Shown: positions 29,348 through 41,784 of the stretch, piece after piece
Layout: each line of letters starts with the position of its first letter
How positions within the stretch are numbered: position 1 is the first letter of the stretch
NCBI GenBank assembly: GCA_026399435.1
Contig: JAPLQX010000044.1
Location: 38,440-102,439 of the forward strand
Source: Rhodocyclales bacterium
GTDB taxonomy: Bacteria > Pseudomonadota > Gammaproteobacteria > Burkholderiales > Rhodocyclaceae
Reading direction: 5' to 3'
Length of the DNA stretch: 64,000 nt
Program-made: the position numbers and the translations under genes
Notes under the pieces: model-generated
Database searches by the model: none
Told to the model about the DNA's origin: nothing
What the model saw: only the letters and a program-made list of their open reading frames with translations

Positions 29348-31057
29348 ATGCAGCTAACCGGCGCAGAAATTGTAATCAGGTGCTTGCAGGAGGAAAAGGT
29401 CGAGTATGTATTCGGCTATCCCGGCGGCTCGGTCCTCTATATTTACGACGAACTCTTCAAACAGGACAAGTTCAAGCATGTTCTGGTTCGCCATGAGCAG
29501 GCTGCCGTTCACGCGGCCGATGCCTACTCGCGGTCTTCGAACAAGATAGGCGTCTGTCTGGTTACCTCGGGGCCAGGGGTGACCAATGCGGTGACGGGGA
29601 TCGCGACGGCACACATGGACTCCATTCCGATGGTCATCATCAGCGGGCAGGTGCCGACGGCGTATATCGGGCAGGACGCCTTTCAGGAATGCGACACGGT
29701 GGGCATTACCCGGCCTTGCGTCAAGCACAATTTCCTGGTCAAGGATGTCAGGGATCTGGCGGTAACCCTGAAGAAGGCCTTCTACATCGCCAAGACCGGC
29801 CGCCCCGGTCCCGTGCTGGTGGACATTCCGAAGGACATCACCAACCAGAAGTGCGAGTTCGAATATCCCAAAACGATCACCATGCGTTCCTATAACCCGG
29901 TGGTCAAGGGGCACAGCGGGCAGATCAAGAAGGCCGTGCAGATGCTGCTGGAGGCCAAGCGGCCGATGATCTACGCGGGCGGTGGGGTAATTCTCTCCGA
30001 TGCAGCTGAGAAACTAGTCAAGCTTGCCCGCAGCCTGGGTTATCCGGTAACCAATACCTTGATGGGCTTGGGTGGTTATCCGGCGACCGACAAGCAATGG
30101 CTCGGCATGCTGGGCATGCATGGCACCTACGAGGCCAATATGGCCATGCAGAACTGCGATGTCCTGATTGCCGTCGGAGCACGCTTCGACGACCGCGTGA
30201 TCGGCAACCCGGCGCATTTCGCCGAGGTATCGCGCAAGATCATTCACATCGACGTGGATCCATCGTCGATTTCCAAGCGGGTCAAGGTCGATGTGCCCAT
30301 TGTCGGCAATCTGCCGGATGTCCTCGACGAATTGCAGAAGCTTCTCGAAGCCTCGGCTGGCGTGCCTGATCCGAAAGCCCTGGCGGCATGGTGGAAGCAG
30401 ATAGACGAGTGGCGTGGCAAGAAGTCGCTCAAGTACAAGCAGGGCAAGGAAATCATCATGCCCCAGTACGTCGTGGAGAAACTCTACGAAGTCACGGGCG
30501 GAGATGCCTTCATCACTTCTGACGTGGGCCAGCACCAGATGTGGGCTGCGCAATACTACAAGTTCGACAAACCCCGGCGCTGGATCAACTCTGGCGGCCT
30601 CGGCACGATGGGTGTCGGCTTGCCGTATGCGATGGGCGTGCGTTTCGCAAATCCGAAAGCGACGGTAGCCTGCATCACCGGCGAGGGATCGATTCAGATG
30701 AACATCCAGGAGTTATCGACGGCCAAGCAGTTCCGCCTGCCGATCAAGATCATCAATCTCAACAACCGCTATCTGGGCATGGTGCGTCAGTGGCAGCAGA
30801 TGTTCCATGGCAACCGCTACGCTGAATCCTATGTCGATGCCTTGCCCGACTTCGTCAAGTTGGCAGAAGCCTACGGGCATGTGGGGATGAAGATCGAGCG
30901 TCCCGCCGATGTTGAGCCGGCCTTGCGCGAAGCCTTTACCAAGCACAAGAACGATCTTGTTTTCATGGATTTCCTCACTGACCAGACGGCGAATGTTTAT
31001 CCGATGGTGGCGGCCGGCAAGGGGTTGTCGGAAATGATCCTGGCCGAGGAGCTGTAA
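29348..31057 (+). CDS. ilvB: Acetolactate synthase large (catalytic) subunit
   Basis: TPP-, FAD- and Mg-dependent enzyme making acetolactate or acetohydroxybutyrate, the first common step to valine, leucine and isoleucine. The 569 residues hold three domains: an N-terminal PYR domain with catalytic Glu in VRHEQAAVHAAD, the central FAD domain, and a C-terminal PP domain with TGEGSIQMN to NLNNRYLGMV (cofactor motif; GEG in place of GDG). The sequence is of the IlvI/IlvB anabolic type. ilvH follows two bases later, then ilvC. Confidence 0.96.
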   Translation: MQLTGAEIVIRCLQEEKVEYVFGYPGGSVLYIYDELFKQDKFKHVLVRHEQAAVHAADAYSRSSNKIGVCLVTSGPGVTNAVTGIATAHMDSIPMVIISGQVPTAYIGQDAFQECDTVGITRPCVKHNFLVKDVRDLAVTLKKAFYIAKTGRPGPVLVDIPKDITNQKCEFEYPKTITMRSYNPVVKGHSGQIKKAVQMLLEAKRPMIYAGGGVILSDAAEKLVKLARSLGYPVTNTLMGLGGYPATDKQWLGMLGMHGTYEANMAMQNCDVLIAVGARFDDRVIGNPAHFAEVSRKIIHIDVDPSSISKRVKVDVPIVGNLPDVLDELQKLLEASAGVPDPKALAAWWKQIDEWRGKKSLKYKQGKEIIMPQYVVEKLYEVTGGDAFITSDVGQHQMWAAQYYKFDKPRRWINSGGLGTMGVGLPYAMGVRFANPKATVACITGEGSIQMNIQELSTAKQFRLPIKIINLNNRYLGMVRQWQQMFHGNRYAESYVDALPDFVKLAEAYGHVGMKIERPADVEPALREAFTKHKNDLVFMDFLTDQTANVYPMVAAGKGLSEMILAEEL

Positions 31058-31059
31058 GC

Positions 31060-31551
31060 ATGCGACACATCATTTCCATTCTTATCGAAAACGAGGCTGG
31101 CGCGCTGTCCCGTGTCTCCGGGCTGTTTTCAGCCCGTGCGTTCAACATCGAGTCGCTGACAGTGGCGCCGACGGAAGATGCTTCCCTTTCACGCATGACC
31201 ATCGTCAGCACGGGTTCCGACGATGTCATCGAGCAGATCACCAAGCAGCTCAACAAGCTGATAGACGTCGTCAAGGTGGTGGACCTGTCCGAAGCCGCGC
31301 ATATCGAGCGCGAGCTGATGCTGGTCAAGGTGCGCGCCGCCGGCAAGGATCGTGAAGAGATGAAGCGCATTGCCGATATATTTCGCGGTCGCATCATCGA
31401 TGTCACCGATTCGACCTACGTTATCGAACTGACGGGCAACGGCTCCAAGCTGGACGCCTTTCTCGAAGCCATCGACCGCTCGCTGATCCTCGAAACCGTC
31501 CGCACCGGTGTGTCCGGCATCGGACGCGGCGATCGGATACTTAAAGTCTGA
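31060..31551 (+). CDS. ilvH: Acetolactate synthase small (regulatory) subunit
   Basis: Regulatory subunit that activates the large subunit and gives valine feedback inhibition. The N-terminal ACT domain is MRHIISILIENEAGALSRVSGLFSARAFNIESL in parts (residues 1-33), with the Gly14 and Asn29 region that binds valine in the family. The C-terminal half matches IlvH (GRIIDVTDSTYVIELTG). At 163 residues it is full length. It starts two bases after ilvB. Confidence 0.96.
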   Translation: MRHIISILIENEAGALSRVSGLFSARAFNIESLTVAPTEDASLSRMTIVSTGSDDVIEQITKQLNKLIDVVKVVDLSEAAHIERELMLVKVRAAGKDREEMKRIADIFRGRIIDVTDSTYVIELTGNGSKLDAFLEAIDRSLILETVRTGVSGIGRGDRILKV

Positions 31552-31558
31552 ACTCTGA

Positions 31559-32590
<1,032 letters not shown>

Positions 32591-32760
32591 GCCCGGGGCG
32601 AGAGCCGGGTGAGGCGTGCGGTGCCACGCCCTGCGCGGCATCCCGCCCTTCTTCGCGTGTTTGGGTTGTGACGGACTCGATAGCCAGGGCGACCGGGACA
32701 CTTGTCGCGCACCTTGCTTGAGCCGTTAGAATAGGACCTGTTCCTTACTGCCACTTCACC

Positions 32761-33510
32761 ATGCCGGCAATCCCACCTCGCAAGGCGCTGATGAACCCCG
32801 AGCTGCGTCGGCGCGGAATCTACGTACTGCCCAATCTCCTGACCACCGCGGGGCTGTTCGCTGGTTTTTACGCCATCGTTCAAGCCATGACGGGACGTTT
32901 CGAGTATGCGGCAGTGGCCATTTTCATCGCCATGGTGTTCGACGGCCTCGACGGCCGCGTGGCGCGCATGACGCGAACACAGAGTGCATTCGGCGCAGAG
33001 TACGACTCGTTGTCGGACATGGTGTCATTTGGCGCCGCGCCAGCATTGATTGTCTTCGAGTGGGCGATGAAGGGCATGGGCAAGTGGGGCTGGATCGCCG
33101 CATTTGTCTATTGCGCCGGAGCGGCACTGCGCCTGGCCCGCTTCAATACCAATATCGGCGTGGTGGATAAACGCTATTTTCAGGGATTGCCCAGTCCGGC
33201 TGCCGCCGCGCTGGTGGCGGGTTTTGTCTGGATCATTAACGACCTGAACATTCCGGGAGAAGACGTGCGCTGGTATGCCTTTGCCCTTACGCTTTTTGCA
33301 GGCATCACCATGGTCAGCACCCTGCGCTACTGGAGCGGCAAGGACATCAACCTGCGCCGCAGCGTACCGTTCATGGTGTTGCCCGTCATCGTTCTCGGCT
33401 ATGTGCTGGTGTCGTCCTATCCCCCCGGAGTGCTGTTCGCGCTGTTTCTCGCCTATGCCCTGTCGGGTTATGTGATGGCAGCCTGGAGTTGGCGCGGCCG
33501 GCGAAAATGA
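32761..33510 (+). CDS. pssA: PssA, CDP-diacylglycerol-serine O-phosphatidyltransferase
   Basis: Integral membrane enzyme making phosphatidylserine. The CDP-alcohol phosphatidyltransferase motif is visible: DGLDGRVARMT then FGAEYDSLSD at about residues 60-85, with all the Asp residues. About eight hydrophobic helices follow. The start could be ATG 32761 or ATG 32791 (NPELRRRGIYVLPN follows); neither has a strong ribosome site. The product has up to 249 residues. It lies between ilvC and leuA, a frequent betaproteobacterial order. A hairpin repeat begins at its stop codon. Confidence 0.94.
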   Translation: MPAIPPRKALMNPELRRRGIYVLPNLLTTAGLFAGFYAIVQAMTGRFEYAAVAIFIAMVFDGLDGRVARMTRTQSAFGAEYDSLSDMVSFGAAPALIVFEWAMKGMGKWGWIAAFVYCAGAALRLARFNTNIGVVDKRYFQGLPSPAAAALVAGFVWIINDLNIPGEDVRWYAFALTLFAGITMVSTLRYWSGKDINLRRSVPFMVLPVIVLGYVLVSSYPPGVLFALFLAYALSGYVMAAWSWRGRRK

Positions 33511-33570
33511 AATTTCAGTGGAGGCTCACGCTGGCTTCATCGGCGTTAAGCGCAGCGGCCGTAACTAAAA
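33511..33570 (+). repeat. Intergenic hairpin repeat, copy B
   Basis: Begins one base after the pssA stop. It has TTTCAG, GGAGGCT, a stem ACGCTG/CGGCGT (one G-T pair) and a 3' AACTAAAA end. Close in sequence to the copies at 11342 and 51539. Confidence 0.75.
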
Positions 33571-33574
33571 TCTG

Positions 33575-33603
33575 TTGCGCGGCCGGAATAAAATCTTTAT
33601 AGT
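33575..33603 (+). promoter_or_regulatory. Predicted sigma-70 promoter upstream of the leucine-rich mini-ORF and leuA
   Basis: TTGCGC (33575-33580) and TATAGT (33598-33603) are 17 bases apart. Transcription would begin at about 33610, almost exactly at the ATG of the mini-ORF, giving a leaderless first codon and a leader of about 210 bases before leuA. Confidence 0.45.
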
Positions 33604-33610
33604 CATTACC

Positions 33611-33721
33611 ATGACTACGGCACTCATCTTTTCTGCACTATTTCTTGCCCTCTCAGGCGCGCTGATCGCGCGTCTGCCGCTGCGCGCGAAGCTGCTTCCG
33701 CTGCTGCGCCGCGCGCGCTAA
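33611..33721 (+). CDS. Leucine-rich 36-residue leader-like ORF before leuA
   Basis: ATG 33611 to TAA 33721 encodes 36 residues of which 11 are leucine, including two LL pairs near the end, then an Arg-rich tail. No Shine-Dalgarno is present, but the predicted promoter would place the transcript start at the ATG. Its position upstream of leuA fits a leucine-sensing leader peptide. I could not find a clear terminator/antiterminator pair in 33722-33819. A short hydrophobic membrane peptide is the alternative. Confidence 0.4.
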   Translation: MTTALIFSALFLALSGALIARLPLRAKLLPLLRRAR

Positions 33722-33819
33722 ATACACCTCCCCCACAATCCGGTTTTCCATAGTGCCCGCCCGTGCCCGCCCTGCGAGGTGCGGCATAAGCTATTGTTGT
33801 TTTTCCCCAGGAGATAATC
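33722..33819. other. Leader segment between mini-ORF and leuA
   Basis: A C-rich stretch followed by TTGTTGTTTTTCCCC and then AGGAG before the leuA ATG. The T-run has only weak pairing in front of it. Nothing else is recognised in the 309-base pssA-leuA gap beyond the repeat, the promoter and the mini-ORF. Confidence 0.4.
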
Positions 33820-35341
33820 ATGTCCAAGGAACATTTGATCATTTTCGATACGACCTTGCGCGACGGCGAACAAAGCCCCGGCGCCTCCATGACCAAGGAG
33901 GAAAAGCTGCGGATTGCCCGTCAGCTTGAACGGATGCGCGTGGATGTCATCGAGGCGGGCTTCCCGGCTGCGTCCAACGGCGATTTTGAGGCGGTCAAGG
34001 CAGTCGCCGAAGCCATCAAGGACTCGACCGTCGCGGGGCTGTGCCGTGCCTTCGACAAGGATATCTCGCGGGCGCTGGAGGCGGTCAAACCGGCGAAATC
34101 GGGGCGGATCCACACCTTCATCGCGACCAGTCCCATCCACATGGAAAAGAAGCTGCGCATGTCGCCCGATGACGTGCTGGTGGCTGCGCAGCATGCAGTC
34201 CGTTTTGCGCGCAACGGGATCGACGATGTCGAATTTTCGTGTGAGGATGCGGGACGGTCCGATCTTGATTTCCTGTGCCGCATCATTGAGGCGGTGATCA
34301 AGGAAGGGGCTTCCACCATCAATATTCCCGACACCGTGGGTTACAACGTGCCGGAACAATATGCGGAACGCATTCGCCAGCTGCGCGAACGGATTCCCAA
34401 CTCCGACAAGGTGGTCTGGTCAGTCCATTGCCACAACGACCTGGGTTTGGCGGTCGCAAACAGCCTTGCTGCCGTGATGGCAGGGGCGCGCCAGGTGGAA
34501 TGCACCATCAACGGTCTTGGCGAGCGTGCCGGCAATGCCGCGCTGGAGGAAATCGTCATGGCGGTGCACACGAGGCAGGATGTATTTCCCTGCATCACCC
34601 GGATCGATACCACGCAGATCGTCGCGGCATCCAAGATGGTGTCCAGCATCACCGGATTTCCGGTGCAGCCGAACAAGGCGATCGTCGGCGCCAACGCGTT
34701 TTCTCACGAGTCCGGCATCCATCAGGACGGCGTGCTGAAGCACCGTGAAACCTACGAGATCATGCGGGCCGAAGACGTTGGCTGGAACGCCAACAAACTG
34801 GTGCTCGGCAAGCATTCCGGGCGCACGGCGTTCAAGGCGCGCTTGAAGGAACTCGGCATCGAGGTGGAAAGCGAACAGGTACTGAATACAGCCTTCACGC
34901 ACTTCAAGGAACTTGCCGACAAGAAGCACGAGATTTTTGACGAAGACCTGCATGCACTCATGAGTGACGAAATGGTTCTGCCCGATGACGAGCACTACAA
35001 GCTCGTGTCTTCGATGTTCCACTCGGAAACCGGCGAGGCGCCGCAGGCGCGTCTCACGCTCTCTGCAGGAGGTACGGAACAGCAGGCGGCATCGAGCGGC
35101 AGCGGTCCGGTCGATGCCACCTTCAAGGCGATCGAAAGCGTTGCTGCGAGCGGCTCCGAACTACTGCTCTATTCGGTAAACGCCATTACCACGGGCACCG
35201 ATGCGCAGGGCGAAGTGACGGTGCGCTTGTCGAAAGGCGGCCGGATCGTCAACGGGCAGGGCGCCGATACGGACATCGTGGTCGCTTCGGCGAAGGCCTA
35301 TATCAATGCCCTCAACAAGCTGTGCTCCGGGCAGGAAAAGC

Positions 35342-35358
<17 letters not shown>
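33820..35358 (+). CDS. leuA: LeuA, 2-isopropylmalate synthase
   Basis: Condenses 2-ketoisovalerate with acetyl-CoA, the first committed step of leucine synthesis; usually inhibited by leucine. The HMGL-like TIM barrel opens with [16 protein letters not shown], contains [13 protein letters not shown] (metal His pair) and [15 protein letters not shown] linker and the C-terminal LeuA regulatory domain (about 385-505) are complete. The length is 512 residues. AGGAGA lies upstream of ATG 33820. It overlaps the convergent DUF2069 gene by 17 bases. Confidence 0.97.
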
Positions 35359-37155
<1,797 letters not shown>

Positions 37156-37159
<4 letters not shown>

Positions 37160-38670
37160 GTGGCGGCGGGGTTGCGGATGAACTCGAAGACTTCGATGCT
37201 GGAGGTTTCGATGAGACTCCGGTGCGGCATGCATTCGACGATCCGCAAGCGGTCGTCTTGCTCCTGCAGCATCGTGAATGGACGGGCGTTGTAGTCGCCC
37301 CGCACGGCCAGGATCGTTTCGCCGCGGTTGAGACTCGGCAGCGCCGGCAGCAGCAGCGCAGGTATCGGTGGCTCCGGATTTCGCGTGCTCAAGGCTTGTA
37401 TCCGTATGGGTTTCGCCGATGGCGCCAGGACTTCCAGTCCCAGCTCGACATGGCTGCTGCTCTTGCTGCGAGCCCAGCGCACGAGGCAGATCTGCCAGCC
37501 AGCGCCGGCTCCCGTGCGCAGACCTACGGCACAACCCGGCACGATGCCGGTGACCTCGCCGACCACATGCACAATCGCATAACCTGCAGGGCCTTCGTTG
37601 AGCAGCGTCCAGTCGCTGTATGTCAATTCGCATTCGCGGGAATTTGGCTCAAGCTGAGACCCGCTGGCCAGCGCCGTCCACAAGGTGCTCAGTTGCGTAC
37701 AGACCTCCACCGGAAGGGTTTGCGGGCGGCGATGGAAGCTGCGCCGCCGCGGCGCCGTCCAGCATTGACGAGCCCGTTCCAGCGCGTTGCGGTAGTCGGC
37801 GCCGGCTGCCTGAAGTGGCAGGCCGAGCGACAATGGCGGGACACCATCGCCCAACTGGTCGAGATGCCGCGCGGCCAGGTTGGCGAGTTCGCCAAAACGG
37901 AAGTAGAGGCAGGGTCCGGCGTCAGGTTTGACGCGTTCGAGGGGTATCGGCGGCTGGTCAATATTGGCATTGAGCCAGAACCAGTCGCCAGCCTTCTCGG
38001 GACGGATCATGTCGATACGGGTGGCTGCAGCGTTGGTTTCCAGATAATCCGCAAGAAAGGCAATTTCGCGCGGCGCGAGCCCCTCGGGTTGTGCTGCGGT
38101 GAGCGCCAGCATGGTCTTGAAGCGGGCGTCGATGGCGTTTATTTCGGCGGGCAGGGTCGCTGTCGGGTCGACGGACTCGTGGGCGCGATGATAGAGCGCC
38201 TGCGCGTTGCGCCAGAAGCCAATAGGCGTGGGGGTCGCGGTCAGCAAGGTGGCGACGAGCTGCCGCGACAGGTTGAAAATTCCTTGCAGGCAGATTTGCG
38301 CAGCGTTGCGGCGAATACCGGCGAGACTCCGCGGATTGACGTCCCCGGCAATCTTCAGCCAGGCTTCACCCAGTTCTGCTCGCAGGCCGATCAAGCCCTG
38401 GGCGACCGTGCCAAGGTGAATCGGCAACGGTAGCTTGATGTCGAGCAACAGCGGAATGAGCGCCTCGTCAATTCGTTCGGCGCGCTGTTGCAGCAACTCG
38501 TCGATCTTGATTCGGCTTCGCAGCGGAAGTTTCAGGAGTCCAAGCGCAGCAATGTGATTTCGCAAGGGCACCAGATCGAGCAGCGGGTCGCCCTGCTGAG
38601 GCTCGGCGAGCCAATCCAAGGCTTGTTGTAGCTGGATCGGCGGCGGCGGAGGGATCTTCTTGCGGCGCAT
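37156..38670 (-). CDS. Large hypothetical protein with PilZ-like C-terminal part
   Basis: A 504-residue soluble protein without signal or membrane segment. I do not recognise the N-terminal two thirds, which is helical and Leu/Arg-rich. Residues about 370-455 (SDWTLLNEGPAGYAI, GCAVGLRTGAGAGWQICLVRW, VELGLEVLAPSA) look like a beta-barrel of PilZ type, as in some betaproteobacterial proteins annotated as cyclic-di-GMP receptors. The canonical Arg-x3-Arg binding motif was not found, so ligand binding is uncertain. It is divergent from pyrF with an 83-base gap. Confidence 0.7.
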
Positions 38671-38753
38671 GATAGGCGAAACGGCCTTGGGTGAAACACG
38701 ATTCTAGTAGAATCCGGACGCATTTTCTTTTGCCACGTTGCGAGGTATCCGTA

Positions 38754-39488
38754 ATGACCAGCCTGCTGTCTGCCAAGCCGATCGAACCGATGGATCGCCT
38801 GATCGTCGCACTCGATGTCCCGGACGCGGAGGCCGCGCGCGACCTGGTGACCGAGTTGGGCGATGCGGTGGTTTTTTACAAGATCGGGCTGGAACTGTTC
38901 ATGACTGGTGGCTATTTTGAACTGCTGCATTGGCTGGTCAGTCAGGGGAAGAAGGTGTTTGTCGATCTGAAGTTCTTCGATGTGCCCGAAACCGTGCGGT
39001 CCGCGGTGCGGGCATTGGCGGGCAGCGGAGCCACATTCGCCACCATCCACGGCAATCAGGCCATCATGGAAGCGGCGGTGAAGGACAAAGGCGACCTCAA
39101 GATTCTGGCTGTCACGGTGCTGACCAGCCTTGATCGAGGTGATCTGGACGATCTCGGATTCGCCTGCGACGTGGAGAAGCTCGTGCTCTCGCGGGCGCGC
39201 CGGGCGCTGGCGGCCGGGGTGGACGGCATTGTTTCGTCCGGCCTCGAGGCGCCGATGATCCGGCGCGAACTGGGTAACAAGTTGATGGTGGTCACCCCCG
39301 GCATTCGACCGGTCGAGAACAAGCCGGCGGACGATCAGAAGCGTACCGTCGATGTCGCCCAGGCTTTCAGAAACGGTGCCGACTACATCGTGGTCGGCCG
39401 GCCGATCCGCCAAGCGGTGAATCCGCGCCAGGCGGCGCTCGCCATACAGCAGACCATCCGCGAGGTCTTTTCCCCGTCCGGCAGTTGA
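38754..39488 (+). CDS. pyrF: PyrF, orotidine 5'-phosphate decarboxylase
   Basis: Last step of UMP synthesis. The 244-residue TIM barrel has LIVALDVPD near the start, the catalytic DLKFFDVPETV (Asp-x-Lys-x2-Asp) at about 66-76, VTPGIRP, and DYIVVGRPI phosphate loop. The start is ATG 38754; an earlier in-frame start at 38691 has no family support. It stands between the PilZ-like gene and the rpsP operon. Confidence 0.96.
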   Translation: MTSLLSAKPIEPMDRLIVALDVPDAEAARDLVTELGDAVVFYKIGLELFMTGGYFELLHWLVSQGKKVFVDLKFFDVPETVRSAVRALAGSGATFATIHGNQAIMEAAVKDKGDLKILAVTVLTSLDRGDLDDLGFACDVEKLVLSRARRALAAGVDGIVSSGLEAPMIRRELGNKLMVVTPGIRPVENKPADDQKRTVDVAQAFRNGADYIVVGRPIRQAVNPRQAALAIQQTIREVFSPSGS

Positions 39489-39539
39489 AGGGGCGGGCGG
39501 TATTGGGCGCCAGGGTGGCCAAAAGTCGAACGCTACGCC

Positions 39540-39568
39540 TTGTTTTATCCGGCTTTTTGAAATAAAAT
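39540..39568 (+). promoter_or_regulatory. Predicted sigma-70 promoter of the rpsP operon
   Basis: TTGTTT (39540-39545) and TAAAAT (39563-39568) with exactly 17 bases between, 31 bases before the rpsP ATG. A strong match expected for a ribosomal protein operon. Confidence 0.65.
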
Positions 39569-39599
39569 CGCCGGCTTTCCTGCTTTTCAAGAGAACACC

Positions 39600-39854
39600 A
39601 TGGTTGTTATTCGTCTCGCCCGTAGCGGTGCCAAGAAGCGCCCTTTCTTCAATATGGTGGTAGCCGATTCGCGCAACCGCCGCGATGGTCGCTTCATTGA
39701 GCGCATCGGTTATTACAATCCTGTCGCCGCCGCGAACGAAAACGGGCTGGTGATCAATACCGAACGTCTGGCCTTCTGGCAGGGGCATGGCGCGCAGTTG
39801 TCGCCCACCGCCGCACGTCTGGTCAAGCAGGCAGCGGCGACAAAGGCCGCCTAA
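39600..39854 (+). CDS. rpsP: Ribosomal protein S16
   Basis: Small-subunit assembly protein; 84 residues beginning [17 protein letters not shown], with YNPVA and the C-terminal [13 protein letters not shown] region. It leads the conserved rpsP-rimM-trmD-rplS operon, with rimM five bases downstream. Confidence 0.97.
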   Translation: MVVIRLARSGAKKRPFFNMVVADSRNRRDGRFIERIGYYNPVAAANENGLVINTERLAFWQGHGAQLSPTAARLVKQAAATKAA

Positions 39855-39859
39855 GCCGC

Positions 39860-40366
39860 ATGATTGTTCTGGGGCGCATCGTCGCCCCGTTTGGAGTGCA
39901 AGGCTGGCTGCGGGTTCATCCCTTCGGCGATGACCCCGAGGCTTGGCGGAAGATGACGCAGTGGTGGCTTTCTGCGGATGTCGATGCTCCCGCCGAAAGC
40001 TGGAAGGCGCATGATCTCGAGGCCATCAAGCTGCACGGCGATGGTGTCGTAGCGAAGCTTGCCGGCATTGATGATCGGGATGCGTCCGAAGCGCTAGGCA
40101 GTTGCTTCTTTGGCGCGCCGCGCGAGGCTCTGCCGCCGCCGGCGCAAGATGAGTACTACTGGGCCGATCTGATCGGCCTGGAGGTAGTGAATATGCTGGA
40201 CCAGCCCCTGGGCCGGGTCAAGTCTCTGATCGAGACGGGCGCGAACGAGGTGCTGGTGGTAGTGGACGGCGAGCACAAGAGATTGCTGCCGTTCGTTGAG
40301 CATGTAGTGAAGGCGGTGGATGTGCCGGGTGGAACCATCCGCGCCGACTGGGATAGCGACTGGTGA
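39860..40366 (+). CDS. rimM: RimM, 16S rRNA processing protein
   Basis: Binds S19 and helps mature the 30S head. The N-terminal beta barrel has [21 protein letters not shown] (two parts: [12 protein letters not shown] and LRVHPFGD). A PRC-barrel C-terminal domain contains [15 protein letters not shown] and [13 protein letters not shown]. Length is 168 residues. The stop overlaps the trmD GTG start. Confidence 0.96.
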   Translation: MIVLGRIVAPFGVQGWLRVHPFGDDPEAWRKMTQWWLSADVDAPAESWKAHDLEAIKLHGDGVVAKLAGIDDRDASEALGSCFFGAPREALPPPAQDEYYWADLIGLEVVNMLDQPLGRVKSLIETGANEVLVVVDGEHKRLLPFVEHVVKAVDVPGGTIRADWDSDW

Positions 40367-41142
40367 GCTTGCGCTTCGATGTCATCACGCTGTTCCCCGA
40401 GATGTTTGCAGCGCTCACGGCATCGGGAATTACCCGGCGCGCGCTGGATCGGGGACTGTGGCAGATCGAGTGCTGGAATCCCCGCCAGTGGACGCAGGAT
40501 GTGCATCGAACGGTGGATGACCGGCCCTATGGTGGCGGCCCCGGGATGGTGATGATGGCGTCGCCGCTGGAGCAGGCGATCAGTGCGGCAAAAGCGGCGG
40601 CAATAGAAGCAGCAAAGGCGGCGGCAGGAGTCGGCGCTGGCGGTACGGCGAAAGTGATTTATCTTTCGCCACAGGGCGCACGGATTGACCAGCGCCGCGT
40701 GGTGGAACTGGCGGCAGGTGATGGGGCGATTTTGCTCTGCGGCCGCTACGAAGGAATTGATGAGCGGCTGATTGAACGCTGCGTGGATGAAGAGCTGTCG
40801 CTGGGCGATTTTGTCGTTTCCGGTGGCGAACTGGCGGCGATGGCCTTGATGGATGCATGCATCAGGCAACTGCCAGGTGCGTTGAATGATGAGGCCTCGG
40901 CGGTCGAAGATTCGTTTGCCGCAGGTTTGCTGGACTGTCCGCACTACACGCGGCCGGAGGTGTACGAAGGATGTGCGGTGCCGGATGTGCTGTTGTCCGG
41001 CAACCACGAAAGAATCCGGCGCTGGCGCCTGAAGCAGGCGCTGGGACGGACCTGGCAAAGGCGTCCTGATCTGCTTGAGACCAGGGAACTGAGCCGGGAA
41101 GAAGCCGAACTGCTGGCGGAGTTTCAGCGGGAAGGCAAGTAG
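40363..41142 (+). CDS. trmD: TrmD, tRNA (guanine-37-N1)-methyltransferase
   Basis: SPOUT-class enzyme methylating G37 to prevent +1 frameshifting. The knot contains [28 protein letters not shown] and [13 protein letters not shown]. Start is GTG 40363, overlapping rimM in GTGA. The protein has 259 residues; an Ala/Gly-rich stretch (about residues 72-96, before KVIYLSPQG) is longer than in E. coli. It accounts for the slightly longer protein and lies in a surface loop region, so function should not be affected. Confidence 0.96.
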   Translation: MSLRFDVITLFPEMFAALTASGITRRALDRGLWQIECWNPRQWTQDVHRTVDDRPYGGGPGMVMMASPLEQAISAAKAAAIEAAKAAAGVGAGGTAKVIYLSPQGARIDQRRVVELAAGDGAILLCGRYEGIDERLIERCVDEELSLGDFVVSGGELAAMALMDACIRQLPGALNDEASAVEDSFAAGLLDCPHYTRPEVYEGCAVPDVLLSGNHERIRRWRLKQALGRTWQRRPDLLETRELSREEAELLAEFQREGK

Positions 41143-41225
41143 GCGCGTATCAGGGCGACAAAGTCCTGCTCTGCGCGAGAGGTTGGCGGGTGTTATCCGC
41201 AGCCATAACTTGATGGAGTAAAGCA

Positions 41226-41588
41226 ATGAACCTGATCCAGCAACTCGACAACGAAGAAATCGCCCGACTGGGCAAGACCGTGCCGGCGTTCGCGCCCGGC
41301 GACACCGTCATCGTCAATGTGAATGTGGTCGAAGGCGATCGCAAGCGCGTCCAGGCCTTCGAAGGCGTCGTCATCTCCAAGCGTAATCGCGGCCTCAATT
41401 CGAACTTCATCGTGCGCAAGATTTCGTCCGGCGAGGGCGTCGAGCGCACCTTCCAGACTTACTCGCCGCTGATTGCGAGCATCGAGGTCAAGCGTCGTGG
41501 CGACGTGCGCCGCGCCAAGCTGTACTACCTGCGCGATCGTTCCGGCAAGTCGGCTCGCATCAAGGAAAAACTTACGCGAAAGGCGTAA
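41226..41588 (+). CDS. rplS: Ribosomal protein L19
   Basis: Large-subunit protein at the 30S interface; 120 residues beginning [14 protein letters not shown], with [23 protein letters not shown] and [24 protein letters not shown] in parts. It ends the rpsP operon 83 bases after trmD. Two hairpin repeats begin at its stop codon. Confidence 0.97.
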   Translation: MNLIQQLDNEEIARLGKTVPAFAPGDTVIVNVNVVEGDRKRVQAFEGVVISKRNRGLNSNFIVRKISSGEGVERTFQTYSPLIASIEVKRRGDVRRAKLYYLRDRSGKSARIKEKLTRKA

Positions 41589-41638
41589 GTTTTCAGAGCA
41601 GGCTCGCCTGCGCTAGCAGGCGTTAGCCGGAGCTAAAA
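41589..41638 (+). repeat. Intergenic hairpin repeat, copy D1
   Basis: Starts directly after the rplS stop: TTTCAG, AGCAGGCT, stem CGCCTGC/GCAGGCG with GCTA loop, then TTAGCC and GGAGCTAAAA. The outer GGCT also pairs with AGCC. Confidence 0.75.
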
Positions 41639-41648
41639 GCCCGCCCGT

Positions 41649-41690
41649 AAGGCTCGCCTGCACCAGCAGGCGTTACGCCGGAGCTAAAAA
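41649..41690 (+). repeat. Intergenic hairpin repeat, copy D2 (tandem, shorter)
   Basis: A second unit 10 bases after D1 with the same stem CGCCTGC/GCAGGCG, loop ACCA, and GGAGCTAAAAA end. It lacks the 5' TTTCAG box, so it looks like a partial tandem duplication. Confidence 0.65.
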
Positions 41691-41730
41691 CTGACCCCCA
41701 AGGTCTGATTCGACACCATACGGATACAAC

Positions 41731-41766
41731 AAAAAGGGCCGCCCGGAATACTGGGCGGCCCTTTTT
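41731..41766. terminator. Bidirectional Rho-independent terminator
   Basis: A perfect 14-bp stem, AAAAAGGGCCGCCC with GGGCGGCCCTTTTT, around an eight-base loop. It serves both the rpsP operon and the convergent folE2 transcript. Confidence 0.9.
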
Positions 41767-41784
41767 GTTGGTAAAGCGCGAAGA

